Of a DNA stretch of 38,866 nucleotides, positions 9,204-18,100 are shown in pieces. A program made the translations under genes and the position numbers. Positions within the stretch are counted from its first letter, which is position 1. Each line of letters opens with the position of its first letter. The notes beneath the pieces were generated by a model, which had not been told where the DNA came from, ran no database searches, and saw nothing but the letters and a program-made list of their open reading frames with translations. Source of the DNA: Succinimonas amylolytica DSM 2873 (GTDB lineage Bacteria > Pseudomonadota > Gammaproteobacteria > Enterobacterales > Succinivibrionaceae); contig NZ_KB899637.1 in assembly GCF_000378405.1 (NCBI RefSeq), forward strand, positions 116,374 through 155,239, read 5' to 3'.

Positions 9204-10640
9204 ATGTTTAGACGTACCAAGATAGTATGTACCATGGGACCGGCTCTGGACAGAGAAGGTGTTCTTGAGGAACTGATTAAGGCCGGGGCGAACGTGGTCC
9301 GGATTAACTTTTCTCACGGTACTGCCGAGGATCATATCGGCAGAGCCAGGAAAGTGCGGGAAATCGCTGCCAGACTGGGACGGTGCGTGGCTATCATGGG
9401 AGATCTTCAGGGCCCGAAGATCCGGATCTCCACTTTCAAGAATGGTCCCATATTTCTGAAGACCGGCGATCTGTTCACGCTGGACGCTGAGCTTCCGAAG
9501 GGCGAGGGCACCCAGGAGGCGGTGGGCATCGATTATAAGAATCTGCCGAAGGATCTTCATACCGGAGACGTGCTTATGCTGGATGACGGACGGGTGCAGC
9601 TTTCGGTGGTGTCGGTGAAAGGCCCGCGGATTCTGACCTCGGTGCTGATTCCGGGGCCGCTTTCAAACAACAAGGGCATCAACAAGCAGGGCGGCGGACT
9701 TTCTGCCCCCGCACTTACCGAAAAGGATCGCAAGGACATTCAGACTGCGGCGGAAATCGGGGTTGATTTTCTGGCCGTTTCCTTCCCCAGGACCGGAAGC
9801 GATATCGGGCTGGCCCGGGACTTGCTCCGGCAGTCCGGTTCCAATGCCAAGATCGTGGCAAAGATAGAAAGAGCCGAGGTAGTAGCCTCCGATGAGTCCA
9901 TGGATGATGTTATCAGCGCTGCCGATGCCATTATGGTGGCCCGCGGGGATCTCGGGGTGGAAATAGGCGATTCCCAGCTTATGGGAGTGCAGAAGCGTCT
10001 TATCAGAAGAGCCCGGGCTCTGAACCGTCCGGTGATCACCGCCACGCAGATGATGGAGTCCATGATTAAGTCTCCCATGCCCACCAGAGCCGAGGTAATG
10101 GATGTGGCCAACGCCATCCTTGACAGTACCGATGCGGTAATGCTTTCAGCAGAAACTGCCGCCGGAGACTATCCGGTGGAGACGGTCTGTGCCATGGATC
10201 AGGTCTGCCGCGGTGCTGAACAGTATCCGGAAATGGTTGTTTCCACCTACCGCAACGAAAGCAAGTTTGCCAGCGGCGAGGAGACTATCGCCATGTCCGC
10301 CATGTTTGCAGCCAACCATCTGCCGGGAATCAAGGGCATTGTAGCACTGACAGAAACCGGCCGTACTGTGCTTCTGATGAGCCGGCTGCATTCTCCGCTG
10401 CCGATTTTTGCGCTGTCTCCCTCGCAGAGAACCCTTAACTGGTGCGCCCTTTACCGGGGGGTCTATCCGCTTTCCTTCGACGCTTCCAGGTACGGTACTA
10501 TGGTGGAGGCTACCAGAGAGGCGCTTAAAGCCCTTAAAAACAAGGGCTATCTGGCTCATGGGGACTGGATTATCATTACCCACGGAGATACCGACGAGCA
10601 GGGCAAGACCAACAATATGAAACTTATGCAGGTGGATTAG
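9204..10640 (+). CDS. pykA: Pyruvate kinase, PykA type
   Basis: It converts phosphoenolpyruvate and ADP to pyruvate and ATP, the last step of glycolysis. The 478 residues align along the whole length with E. coli pyruvate kinase II, with long identical stretches: [44 protein letters not shown]-like [48 protein letters not shown] and [12 protein letters not shown]. The active-site Lys is in AKIERAE and the substrate and metal ligands are in the [11 protein letters not shown] block. It lacks only a few residues at the N terminus relative to E. coli. It is a single gene with a terminator directly behind it. Confidence 0.97.
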   Translation: MFRRTKIVCTMGPALDREGVLEELIKAGANVVRINFSHGTAEDHIGRARKVREIAARLGRCVAIMGDLQGPKIRISTFKNGPIFLKTGDLFTLDAELPKGEGTQEAVGIDYKNLPKDLHTGDVLMLDDGRVQLSVVSVKGPRILTSVLIPGPLSNNKGINKQGGGLSAPALTEKDRKDIQTAAEIGVDFLAVSFPRTGSDIGLARDLLRQSGSNAKIVAKIERAEVVASDESMDDVISAADAIMVARGDLGVEIGDSQLMGVQKRLIRRARALNRPVITATQMMESMIKSPMPTRAEVMDVANAILDSTDAVMLSAETAAGDYPVETVCAMDQVCRGAEQYPEMVVSTYRNESKFASGEETIAMSAMFAANHLPGIKGIVALTETGRTVLLMSRLHSPLPIFALSPSQRTLNWCALYRGVYPLSFDASRYGTMVEATREALKALKNKGYLAHGDWIIITHGDTDEQGKTNNMKLMQVD

Positions 10641-10687
10641 GCCGGGCCTGTGCCGCTCCCGGTTTTTCCGGGGGGCAGAATGATGAA

Positions 10688-10713
10688 GGGCCGCTTTCGG
10701 AGCGGCCTTTTTA
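10688..10713 (+). terminator. pykA terminator
   Basis: The stem GGCCGCT/AGCGGCC with loop TTCGG is followed by five T, 48 bp past the pykA stop. Confidence 0.93.
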
Positions 10714-10833
10714 GTGCTTCCGTCTGGCGCTTTTTGGAAAAACATGGATGTACATAATCTCCGGATCCCGGACCGCTGGTTTCAATATGGTCTCAAAAAT
10801 GCGTTCGCAGTATCCGTTATGATGCAATGCAGG

Positions 10834-10839
10834 TATAAT
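10834..10839 (+). promoter_or_regulatory. Likely cysE -10 element
   Basis: A perfect TATAAT preceded by AGG lies 38 bp ahead of the cysE ATG. The -35 region is poor, so this call rests on the -10 alone. Confidence 0.4.
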
Positions 10840-10877
10840 TCCGGATATGGAATTATACAGATAGGTTTTAAGGTTAT

Positions 10878-11693
10878 ATGAAACAGTCAGATGAGGAATG
10901 GCAGAAAATAGTCGCTGAAGCCCGGAAAACACTGCAGCATGAAAAGATGCTTTCCAGCTTTTTTCAGGAGTATATTCTTAATCAGAGAAACATGGCTGAG
11001 GCTCTGAGCATCCAGCTGGCCAGCCGGCTTTCGTCATTTGTGATGCCGGCACTGACCATGCGGGGCATTTTCCAGGAATTTTATGAATGCCGCCCTGATG
11101 CCCTGGAGATCGCAGCCAGCGATATTGAGGCTGTGGTGGAACGCGATCCTGCCCTGGGGGGATCCCGGGTTTCGGTTCTTCTTTATTACAAGGGCTTTCA
11201 TGCCCTGGAGGCCTTCCGCTGCAGCCACTGGCTCTGGGAATCGCAGCGGCATGAAATGGCGCTGTTTCTGCAGGGGATGATTTCTCAGGTGTTTCATGTG
11301 GATATCCATCCTGCCGTAAGCATCGGGAGGGGGATTATGCTGGATCATGCCACGGGCATCACCATGGGAGAAACCACGGTTATTGGTGACAATGTTTCCA
11401 TTCTCCAGAATGTAACTCTGGGCTGCCATGCCGATTCCTGCCAGGAGGGGGCCCGGCATCCGGTAATCGGAAACGGGGTGCTTATCGGCCCGGATACCAT
11501 TGTTGTCGGAAAAGTAAGAATCGGAGACTGCGCTAAAATCTGCGCCGGCAGTGTGGTGCTTTCGGATATCGGACCTCATATGGTGGCGGCCGGAATTCCC
11601 GCCCGTGAGGAAATCAGGCAGGAGAGCTCCGTAACTCCGGCCGTGGAAATGGATGAGGGAATATCAGATGCCTGCAGCTGCTGGGGAGGCTAG
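10878..11693 (+). CDS. cysE: Serine O-acetyltransferase
   Basis: It acetylates serine with acetyl-CoA to O-acetylserine, the first committed step of cysteine synthesis. The 271 residues comprise an N-terminal helical domain (to about 140) and a left-handed beta-helix of hexapeptide repeats. Family marks are DPA near 90-92, the HPA..IG.G...DH run, and catalytic His157 within LDHATGITMGET, equivalent to His158 of E. coli, followed by VIGDNVSILQNVTLG. The C-terminal tail does not end in Ile as in E. coli (it ends CSCWGG), so complex formation with cysteine synthase through the classic C-terminal Ile is doubtful. Its last 26 bases overlap mutT. Confidence 0.96.
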   Translation: MKQSDEEWQKIVAEARKTLQHEKMLSSFFQEYILNQRNMAEALSIQLASRLSSFVMPALTMRGIFQEFYECRPDALEIAASDIEAVVERDPALGGSRVSVLLYYKGFHALEAFRCSHWLWESQRHEMALFLQGMISQVFHVDIHPAVSIGRGIMLDHATGITMGETTVIGDNVSILQNVTLGCHADSCQEGARHPVIGNGVLIGPDTIVVGKVRIGDCAKICAGSVVLSDIGPHMVAAGIPAREEIRQESSVTPAVEMDEGISDACSCWGG

Positions 11694-12114
11694 ACCGGAA
11701 ACTTCGGAGAAAAAGGTTCTTCGGGTTTCTGCCGGAATACTTACGAGAAACGGCCGTTTTTTTGCGGGATGCCGGGCCTCCGGACATTCCATGGCCGGAA
11801 AATGGGAATTCCCGGGAGGAAAGATTGAGGAGAACGAGACTCCCGAGGAATGCATTGTGCGGGAGATCCGGGAGGAGCTTCATGTGCCTGCCCGGGTTAC
11901 CGCAAAGCTTTGTGTTCTCACTCATGACTATGACAGCTTTACCATTGAGCTTCATGTATTCATGATGACGGAGACCTCTAGTGCCGAACCCTATTCCCTG
12001 GAGCATCGGGACTTCGGCTTCCGGACTCTGGAGGAAATTCTGAGTCTGCCCTGGGATCCCTGTGATATCCGCATTATGCCGTTTCTCAAGGAATGGATTT
12101 CAGCTCAGGGGTGA
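11668..12114 (+). CDS. mutT: MutT-type Nudix hydrolase (8-oxo-dGTP diphosphatase)
   Basis: It likely cleans oxidised dGTP from the nucleotide pool. The 148 residues contain a Nudix box at about residues 50-73, GGKIEENETPEECIVREIREEL, with all catalytic Glu residues present; the usual Gly near the end of the box is His here (EELHV). HSMAGKWEFPGG just before it is the typical MutT lead-in. The start at 11668 is preceded by GAGGGA at good spacing; the ATG at 11653 is an alternative. It overlaps the 3' end of cysE, so it is translationally linked to it. No SecA/YacG neighbour as in E. coli. Confidence 0.88.
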   Translation: MPAAAGEARPETSEKKVLRVSAGILTRNGRFFAGCRASGHSMAGKWEFPGGKIEENETPEECIVREIREELHVPARVTAKLCVLTHDYDSFTIELHVFMMTETSSAEPYSLEHRDFGFRTLEEILSLPWDPCDIRIMPFLKEWISAQG

Positions 12115-12211
12115 ATTTTTCAGGTGAGATTTTGGGGCTTTATGGTGAAAAACGCCCGATTTTTTTGCGGTGTTTTTTTTCCGGAAGGCTGCAGGGATGT
12201 TCAAGATACGC

Positions 12212-12252
12212 AAAATGCCGGAAGGGCGGTTTCGTCCCTTTCCGGCATTTTT
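12212..12252. terminator. Bidirectional terminator between mutT and pfkA
   Basis: A stem of about 15 bp (AAAATGCCGGAAGGG with CCCTTTCCGGCATTTTT, one or two mismatches) has A and T runs on the two sides. It serves the convergent mutT and pfkA genes. Confidence 0.9.
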
Positions 12253-12285
12253 GCGCTTTTCTGAGTGCCGCGGGATGTTTCCGCT

Positions 12286-13248
12286 TCAGGACAGCCGGGT
12301 TGGCAGTGCTGCCAGCCGGGCATCGAATTTTCGCGGCATGTTCTGGATGGATTCGGCAATGCCGTTATGGGCGAGCTCGTTATTGATAATGCCCACACAC
12401 TGACCGCCGATGCCGTCCAGAAGGAGCTTGACAGCCAGTTCGCCCAGCCGGGATCCCAGAATGCGATCCTGAGCTGACGGTATGCCGCCACGCTGAATAT
12501 GTCCGAGAATGGTGGCACGGCATTCAATGCCGGTATTGCCTTCAATGTCCTTGGCCAGAAGATCCGCATTGGCGATGTTCTCGCAAAGAGCAACGATGCC
12601 GTGCCGTTTTCCGGCAGCAAAGGCATGGCTTATGGAGCTGAACAGGGCCTCGGGATCAAAATTCTGTTCCGGAACAACTGCAAAATCGGCACCTCCGGCA
12701 ATGGCGGCGTTAACACAGAGATCGCCGCAGTGCCGGCCCATGACCTCCACAATGTTTACCCTTTTATGGGAATTTGAGGTGTCCCGGAGCCGGTCAATGC
12801 ATTCGACAATGGTATTCAGAGCGGTATCATAACCGATGGAAAAGTCTGTTCCGTGCACATCATTGTCGATGGTGCCGGGAACCCCGATGCAGGGAAACCC
12901 CATCTCGGTGAGACGCAGTGCTCCGGTATAGGAGCCGTCTCCGCCGATAATCACCAGGGAGCTGATCTCTCTTTTTCTCAGGTTTTCAATAGCTTCAAGG
13001 CGGACTGACTCCTCCTCGAAAGCCCGGAATCTGGCACATCCCAGAATTGACCCGCCCTGTCCCACGATATTGGTGACATCCAGGGTGTTCATCTGATAGA
13101 TACGATCCTGATGCAGGCCCAGGTAACCGTCCCGAATTCCAAAAATCTCAACTCCGGCAGCCAGAGCGGTGCGCACCACGGCCCGGACTGCCGCATTCAT
13201 GCCAGGAGCATCTCCGCCGCTGGTAAGAACCCCGATTCTTTTGATCAT
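12286..13248 (-). CDS. pfkA: ATP-dependent 6-phosphofructokinase
   Basis: It phosphorylates fructose 6-phosphate to fructose 1,6-bisphosphate. The 320 residues equal the E. coli PfkA length. Motifs are [10 protein letters not shown] near residue 9, [10 protein letters not shown] near 101 (the Gly after GGD marks an ATP rather than a pyrophosphate enzyme), the catalytic [11 protein letters not shown] with Asp128, [10 protein letters not shown], and GHIQRGG near the end for the allosteric and substrate site. The start ATG at 13248 is fixed by the family N terminus [12 protein letters not shown]; the frame extends 12 codons upstream without meaning. No good Shine-Dalgarno is visible, and a terminator hairpin ends only 13 bases before the ATG (see 13262-13287). 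Confidence 0.96.
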   Translation of the reverse strand: MIKRIGVLTSGGDAPGMNAAVRAVVRTALAAGVEIFGIRDGYLGLHQDRIYQMNTLDVTNIVGQGGSILGCARFRAFEEESVRLEAIENLRKREISSLVIIGGDGSYTGALRLTEMGFPCIGVPGTIDNDVHGTDFSIGYDTALNTIVECIDRLRDTSNSHKRVNIVEVMGRHCGDLCVNAAIAGGADFAVVPEQNFDPEALFSSISHAFAAGKRHGIVALCENIANADLLAKDIEGNTGIECRATILGHIQRGGIPSAQDRILGSRLGELAVKLLLDGIGGQCVGIINNELAHNGIAESIQNMPRKFDARLAALPTRLS

Positions 13249-13261
13249 AAGCTTGTTCTGC

Positions 13262-13287
13262 AAAAAAACGGATGCCCCGGGCATCCG
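13262..13287 (-). terminator. Terminator or attenuator between tpiA and pfkA
   Basis: On the minus strand CGGATGCC pairs with GGCATCCG around a 3-base loop, then seven T. The T-run ends 13 bases before the pfkA ATG, so the hairpin occupies the place where a leader and ribosome binding site would be expected. Confidence 0.85.
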
Positions 13288-13311
13288 TCTGTGTGGTCTT
13301 TAATGTGTCAC

Positions 13312-14067
13312 TTAAACTTCAGCGGCCTTGATAATGGCTGCAAAGTCCAGCGGCTTGAGGGAAGCGCCGCCTACGAGACCGCCGTCAATGTCCGGCTGCT
13401 TGAAGAGATCCGGAGCGGTCTTGGCATTGCAGGAGCCGCCGTAGAGAATCTGCACCTTCTCGGCAGTTTCAGCGTCGAAGGAGGCCAGATATGCTCTGAT
13501 GGTGGCGTGCACGTCCTGAGCGATTTCAGGAGTAGCGGTCTTGCCGGTGCCGATAGCCCAGATAGGCTCGTAGGCGATTACGGCATTTTCAAAGGACTTG
13601 ATGCCATTCATGTCGATAACGGCCTTAAGCTGGGTCTTAACCACCTCGGCAGTCTGCTGTGCTTCAAACTGCTCCAGGGATTCGCCGATGCAGAGTACCG
13701 GAATCAGGCCGGATTCCTGAGCAGCCTTGTACTTGGCGGCTACCACTTCATTGGTTTCGTTGTGATAGGCGCGACGCTCGCTGTGTCCGACAATTGCGTA
13801 CTTGCAGCCGAATTCCTTAATCATTTCAGGAGAGTTTTCACCGGTGAAGGCACCCTTGGTGTGGACATCCACGTCCTCGGAACCGTACTTGATTGCAGTG
13901 TCCTTGGCCAGGCTTTCAACAAGTCCGATAAAAATTGCCGGAGCGCATACGGCTACTTCCACGGAAGGTGCCTGAGCGGCAGGTTCCTTGAGTGCGTTAA
14001 CGAGAGAAGTAACTGATTCCTTGGTGCCGTTGAGCTTCCAGTTGCCCATTACAAGTGGTTTTCTCAT
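13312..14067 (-). CDS. tpiA: Triosephosphate isomerase
   Basis: It interconverts dihydroxyacetone phosphate and glyceraldehyde 3-phosphate. The 251 residues form a TIM barrel with the catalytic residues in place: Lys11 in GNWKLNG, His95 in VGHSERR and Glu167 in AYEPIWAIGTGK, the last also forming the start of loop 6. The phosphate-binding YGGSC and GGASL are at the C terminus. The ATG at 14067 matches the family N terminus MRKPLVMGNWK; AAGG lies nine bases ahead. It is followed by the hairpin before pfkA and likely feeds some read-through into it. Pairing of tpiA with pfkA makes glycolytic sense. Confidence 0.97.
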   Translation of the reverse strand: MRKPLVMGNWKLNGTKESVTSLVNALKEPAAQAPSVEVAVCAPAIFIGLVESLAKDTAIKYGSEDVDVHTKGAFTGENSPEMIKEFGCKYAIVGHSERRAYHNETNEVVAAKYKAAQESGLIPVLCIGESLEQFEAQQTAEVVKTQLKAVIDMNGIKSFENAVIAYEPIWAIGTGKTATPEIAQDVHATIRAYLASFDAETAEKVQILYGGSCNAKTAPDLFKQPDIDGGLVGGASLKPLDFAAIIKAAEV

Positions 14068-14572
14068 GATTTGTAACCTTAAATGATTAAATAAAATGCA
14101 GGAAAATTTCCCCATTACCGAATTTAGCGGAAGTGATTATATCACAGGGAAGGGGTCTTTGCCTAAAAAGTGCCTCTGGCCAAAATCAGGGCAATCCGGA
14201 GGCGGGAGTGCAGCCAGGGGGCCATCTTCTAAACTGCTTCCCCAGGACGCTCAGAAAAGGAGGCTCCGGCGGGAATCCCGTCCCTAAGTCCCGCCTTGTT
14301 TCTGTCCAACTACTGCAGTCTTCCAGGCCTCCCCATCCAGATGCGCTTTACGATTTCAGTCCCCCTGAAGTCAGTTTTCCGGTGCCGCTCCGCAATAAAT
14401 CCTCCCGGGGCTTCCGGCTTTAATTCTTTGCACTTTTTTATTCCGGACAGGTTTCAGCCCTGCTTTACCATTTACCTGCAGAGACAGGAACTAATCCAGG
14501 TTCTGCCTCCCCGGATCGGAGCTACCCCGTTTCCGGACGTTTTTATTTTCTTATTATGTAAGGTGAATTCAC
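14068..14572. promoter_or_regulatory. Divergent region between tpiA and the lipoprotein gene, with tpiA -10
   Basis: On the minus strand a perfect TATAAT lies at 14134-14139, about 65 bp ahead of tpiA; the -35 is weak. A 7-bp inverted repeat GGCGGGA/TCCCGCC spans about 14268-14294 without a T-run. I see no gene and no recognisable riboswitch. Confidence 0.45.
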
Positions 14573-15115
14573 ATGAAAATCCGTAAGTCTGCTTCCTTTA
14601 ATCTGTTTTCGGTACTGACTCTCCTGGCTGTTCTTCCCGGCTGCGCCACTATTTTCAGCGGCACCAGCGAATATATCAGGATCAGCTCTCAGGAGCCGGC
14701 TTTGGACGGCAATGTCCGGGCGGTGGCTCTTACTGACAAGGGCCGGGCTCCCAGAACCATGGTTCTGGGGGAGACCATCGATGTGCAGAGAACCATGGCC
14801 CCCATTACAGTAAACATTCAGGAAAGCGACTGTATTCTGCCCAGTACCGAATCCATCAAGTCCCACATGAATCCGGTGGCACTTCTGGATTTTCTGGCTA
14901 CCAGTCTGCTCAGTACCTCCATTGACAGCTCTACCGGGGCGCTTTGGAAATACGGAGATGTGTCCCTGGTAAATCCCAAGGTACGGGATACCCCGGAGTG
15001 TCAGGAATGGCTGCAGGAGCTGCGCGTCAGGTATCAGGAGAGTCACAAGTCTCCGGAAGCTCCTGCGAAAGCTGATAATTCTGCAGCCAGCGAAGATCCG
15101 GCTAAGGCGTCCTGA
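14573..15115 (+). CDS. Putative lipoprotein of unknown function
   Basis: The 180-residue protein has a lipoprotein signal peptide: basic start MKIRKS, hydrophobic LFSVLTLLAVLPG, then Cys24. After the Cys comes ATIFSGTSEYIRISS, a form seen in small outer-membrane lipoproteins with a PEGA-like or carboxypeptidase-like beta domain, and it fits the following short segment of beta strands. The middle (about 105-125) is mildly hydrophobic. The tail is Ala/Ser/Lys-rich and probably unstructured. AAGGTGAATTC leads the ATG. The next gene, another envelope protein, starts about 115 bp later in the same direction. Function not known. Confidence 0.75.
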   Translation: MKIRKSASFNLFSVLTLLAVLPGCATIFSGTSEYIRISSQEPALDGNVRAVALTDKGRAPRTMVLGETIDVQRTMAPITVNIQESDCILPSTESIKSHMNPVALLDFLATSLLSTSIDSSTGALWKYGDVSLVNPKVRDTPECQEWLQELRVRYQESHKSPEAPAKADNSAASEDPAKAS

Positions 15116-15230
15116 GGAATCCTGTAACTCAGTGAATACGAAGAGAGGCGGATTCCGGGTACGGGATACGCCTGTTATTCCGATGGGGATCGCGAGTCGC
15201 AGGTATCTGAGTTTTTGGCAGGAGCAATAC

Positions 15231-16895
15231 ATGAGCGCATTATCTGAGAGCGGCCGGGGATTCCTGCCGCGGTTTCTTTCTGTAACAGGTTTTTCCATAA
15301 TCCGCTTTTTCGCCGTCATGCTCATAACAGTTTCAGTTTTTTTTCTGACGGTGCCTTCTGGAGAGGCCGGTGAGCCTGATCCGCCGGAATACCGCAACAT
15401 CTCTCCGGAAAGACAGGATCTCTGGCGGCGGCTTCTCCATTACTCCGGCCGGGAGAGCTCGGTGAACGGGGACAGCGATTTCTTTTTGAGCCCGGAGGGC
15501 TTTTGGGATCCCGAGGCCGAATATCAGGCCACGGTAAGACTGCTGGAGGAAAAATCTCCGCTGCTCTGTGATTACCCGGCACGCTATTTTTTTATTACCG
15601 GGCAGGAGGTGCCGGAATACTGTTCCGGCTATCGCGACTATGTGAATCACGTATCCTTTGATGAAGTTTTTGCGGTTTTTGCCACAGAAAAGGCGGAATC
15701 CCCCATTTCCTCCATGGGCCATCTTATGATCATGGTCCGGGGAGTTAATCCTCTGGGGATACCGCAGCATTACGGCATTGGCTTTGCGGCACCGGCGGAG
15801 CGGGGATCCTGGGGGCTTTTCCAGGACTTTCTTACCGGCAGCATATCAGGCCGTTTTGCACTTAATCCCTACGATGATCTCATTTATAGCTATGTTTCCG
15901 GGGAAAACCGTTCTCTTTGGGAATACCGGCTCAGTCTGACCCCGGAGGAGCGCGCCTGGCTTCAGCGACACGTATTTGAGCTTCGTACCCACAGCATTGG
16001 CTACTCCTTTGCCGCTCATAACTGCGCCTCCGGCGTTCAGGAGCTTCTGACCGCTGCGGGAACACGTTTTCAGGGACCCCGGAGCTCTCTTTATCTCACA
16101 CCGCTGGAGTATGCCCAGCATCTCGACAGGAACGGTCTTGTCACGGAAATCGGACTCCGTCCCTCCCGGAGCGACACCGTTCTTCTGAAACAGGGCCGGA
16201 CCTGGAATCCTCTGGAAAGAAACCGTCCTTTTCGCATAGGCGGCGGATATCTTTTCCGGGAAATCGGAAGCTCCCGCCGGCCTTACGAAAGGCACGGCCT
16301 TTCCGGCGGCTTTCTGGAGCTTACTCCGGTGATAACCGATCTCCGTGATGATGCCCGGGGCAGCCCGGCCATAACAGAAAGCGTCTTCCTGAGAACCAGG
16401 CTGGAATATCTGGGGGAGCGGCTTTTCCTGAGGCGTGTTGATTTACTCAGCATGAAAAGGATTCCGGATTTCCTGACCGGCGATGCTCTGGGCACCAGCT
16501 TTGCCATTTCCTTTCGGGGAGAGCGGAATGCTCTTCATTCCTCGCTGTATCCGGAGGCGGGGCTGGGGGGCAGCGCCGGCTTCGGGTACGGTATTTTCAA
16601 TCCCTACGCAGAAGTATCCGGCAGGGCGGCTCTGACCTCAGGCGGCCCCGAAGCCGCCATGGATTTTGCGGCCGGAGCAGTAATAAGGCAGCAGTATCTG
16701 GGGAGACTCCGGCTCAGCTTTAATTATTATCTGGCTTCCGGCGGGGACTGGTTCGGAACCCGGAGCCGTTTTGGCATAAGCTGGTCCCGGAGACTTATGC
16801 AGGACTGGAATGCCGGCTTCGAGTTTAACAGAGATTTTCGGAAGCGGGGGCGGCCCCTGAATGAGTTTTCCGGAGCCCTGGTCTGGTTTTTCTGA
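15231..16895 (+). CDS. DUF4105 (Lnb N-terminal periplasmic domain) protein with a likely beta-barrel C terminus
   Basis: The start ATG at 15231 has AGGAG six bases ahead; in-frame GTG 15132 and ATG 15183 lack such a site. The product has 554 residues with a signal peptide or anchor (FFAVMLITVSVFFLTVPSGEA, about residues 27-47). The DUF4105 core at about 140-280 shows SSMGHLMIMV with its His and SFAAHNCASGVQELL with the His-Asn-Cys that resembles a Cys/His active site. The last 200 residues alternate short beta strands and end in LVWFF, the pattern of an outer-membrane barrel with a terminal Phe. Such proteins are common but uncharacterised in Gram-negatives; a lipid- or peptide-acting amidase or acyltransferase role is inference. 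Confidence 0.82.
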   Translation: MSALSESGRGFLPRFLSVTGFSIIRFFAVMLITVSVFFLTVPSGEAGEPDPPEYRNISPERQDLWRRLLHYSGRESSVNGDSDFFLSPEGFWDPEAEYQATVRLLEEKSPLLCDYPARYFFITGQEVPEYCSGYRDYVNHVSFDEVFAVFATEKAESPISSMGHLMIMVRGVNPLGIPQHYGIGFAAPAERGSWGLFQDFLTGSISGRFALNPYDDLIYSYVSGENRSLWEYRLSLTPEERAWLQRHVFELRTHSIGYSFAAHNCASGVQELLTAAGTRFQGPRSSLYLTPLEYAQHLDRNGLVTEIGLRPSRSDTVLLKQGRTWNPLERNRPFRIGGGYLFREIGSSRRPYERHGLSGGFLELTPVITDLRDDARGSPAITESVFLRTRLEYLGERLFLRRVDLLSMKRIPDFLTGDALGTSFAISFRGERNALHSSLYPEAGLGGSAGFGYGIFNPYAEVSGRAALTSGGPEAAMDFAAGAVIRQQYLGRLRLSFNYYLASGGDWFGTRSRFGISWSRRLMQDWNAGFEFNRDFRKRGRPLNEFSGALVWFF

Positions 16896-16906
16896 AAACT
16901 GCCGGA

Positions 16907-16955
16907 GGTGCCAGTGCTGCCTAAAAAGTTCAGTACGGCAGTGCTGGCTGGCACC
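16907..16955 (+). terminator. Long inverted repeat, possible terminator of the DUF4105 gene
   Basis: Arms GGTGCCAGTGCTGCC and GGCAGtGCTGGCtGGCACC pair with small bulges around about 15 bases. It lies 12 bp past the stop codon. There is no T-run, so termination would be Rho-assisted, or the hairpin may simply protect the 3' end. Confidence 0.5.
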
Positions 16956-17265
16956 GGTGACGGTGTTTGACTGTCCTCTCTGGTAAAACGTCTCAAAATC
17001 TGCCTTTATGGGGGGTTCTGATACGGGGCAGCCTGTCGACTAACTGCTATATTTACGGAACCTGTTTACAGAGTTTGTCGCTAGCGGGCGGCATAGCTGG
17101 CGGTTTATCAGGCAAAACCGGTAATAATACTAAGCAGCAGGGAAGTTTCGCACCCGCTAATTTGAAAGAAAATTTAAGCACAAGGCATGTTGTTATAAGG
17201 GCTGGTGCCTGTTTTTCCAGTCTTACAACTCAAAAACGCCGGTAAAAGTATCATGCTGCGGAAAC

Positions 17266-17334
17266 TGAAAACAAAAACAAAAACTAAAACTAAAACTAAA
17301 ACTAAAACTAAAACTAAAACTAAAACTAAAACTA
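17266..17334. repeat. Hexanucleotide tandem repeat, CTAAAA type
   Basis: Nine CT steps spaced by four A, about 53 bp, follow two or three related AAAAAC units. On the minus strand it reads as TTTTAG repeats and would translate as alternating Leu-Val. It lies in the gap between the DUF4105 gene and fabA, just past the fabA terminator. The rest of the gap 16896-17361 shows no gene. Confidence 0.9.
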
Positions 17335-17361
17335 ACCAGCTTCTGGTGGCAGATAGAGAAT

Positions 17362-17401
17362 AAAAGCGCCGCAGGACAAAACAAAATCCTGCGGCGCCGG
17401 A
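17362..17401 (-). terminator. fabA terminator
   Basis: A perfect 11-bp stem (GCGCCGCAGGA/TCCTGCGGCGC) with a 10-base loop is followed on the minus strand by TTTT. It lies about 60 bp past the fabA stop. Confidence 0.88.
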
Positions 17402-17457
17402 GATCCGGAGCATTGTAGCCGATCCGGACCGGAGAAAAACTGCCGGGAGTCCCGAAA

Positions 17458-17994
17458 TCAGTTGGTGAAGAGACCTACCTTGAGATCCGTGGCCTGATAG
17501 ATAGGAACACCGTCAGCACTTACCGTGCCGTCAGCAATGCCCATAATGAGCTTCCGCATAACCACTCTTTTCATCGTGATGGTATAGGTGATCTTTTTGG
17601 TATCCGGAAGTATCTGACCGGTAAATTTTACCTCGCCCACGCCCAGAGCTCTGCCTTTCCCGGGCCCGCCTTTCCAGCCCAGAAAGAAGCCTACGAGCTG
17701 CCACATGGCATCCAGACCGAGGCATCCCGGCATTACCGGATCTCCCGGAAAGTGGCACTTGAAGAACCAGAGATCGGGATTGATGTCGTATTCCGCAACA
17801 ATAATGCCGCGGTTGTGATCGCCGCCGTGGTCATTGATTTCCACAATCCTATCGATCATCAGCATGTTGGGAGCAGGAAGCTGACTGTTGCCCGGACCAA
17901 AAAGCTCGCCCCGGCTGCAGGCCAGGAGATCGTCACGCGAAAATGAATTAACACCCTTGTCGCACAGTGACAGCTTGTTTTCAGAATTTTCCAA
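17458..17994 (-). CDS. fabA: 3-hydroxydecanoyl-ACP dehydratase/isomerase
   Basis: It dehydrates 3-hydroxydecanoyl-ACP and isomerises trans-2 to cis-3-decenoyl-ACP, the branch point to unsaturated fatty acids in anaerobic growth. The 178 residues follow E. coli FabA nearly throughout: [56 protein letters not shown] and [16 protein letters not shown]. Catalytic His81 and Asp95 correspond to His70 and Asp84 of E. coli, offset by a longer N terminus. A lonH-like protease gene lies 106 bp upstream on the same strand, as ycbZ-fabA in E. coli. No clear FadR/FabR site was identified. Confidence 0.97.
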   Translation of the reverse strand: MENSENKLSLCDKGVNSFSRDDLLACSRGELFGPGNSQLPAPNMLMIDRIVEINDHGGDHNRGIIVAEYDINPDLWFFKCHFPGDPVMPGCLGLDAMWQLVGFFLGWKGGPGKGRALGVGEVKFTGQILPDTKKITYTITMKRVVMRKLIMGIADGTVSADGVPIYQATDLKVGLFTN

Positions 17995-18100
17995 ATCAAT
18001 AATCCTTCTAATCAGTTACAGGCATCAGTGATACCCTGAATTATGTCAGTTACATTTTAACGTATCGGAAGATATTTTCCACCGCTGATAACGCCGGAGA

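Noticed and set aside
13111-14016. A 301-codon plus-strand open frame across tpiA and pfkA
   Set aside because: Both minus-strand genes are certain by catalytic motifs; the plus frame is a mirror of their codon pattern.
17174-17413. Small minus-strand frame with a Leu-Val repeat
   Set aside because: It begins inside the fabA terminator and consists mainly of the translated hexanucleotide repeat; no ribosome binding site. Noted as a repeat instead.
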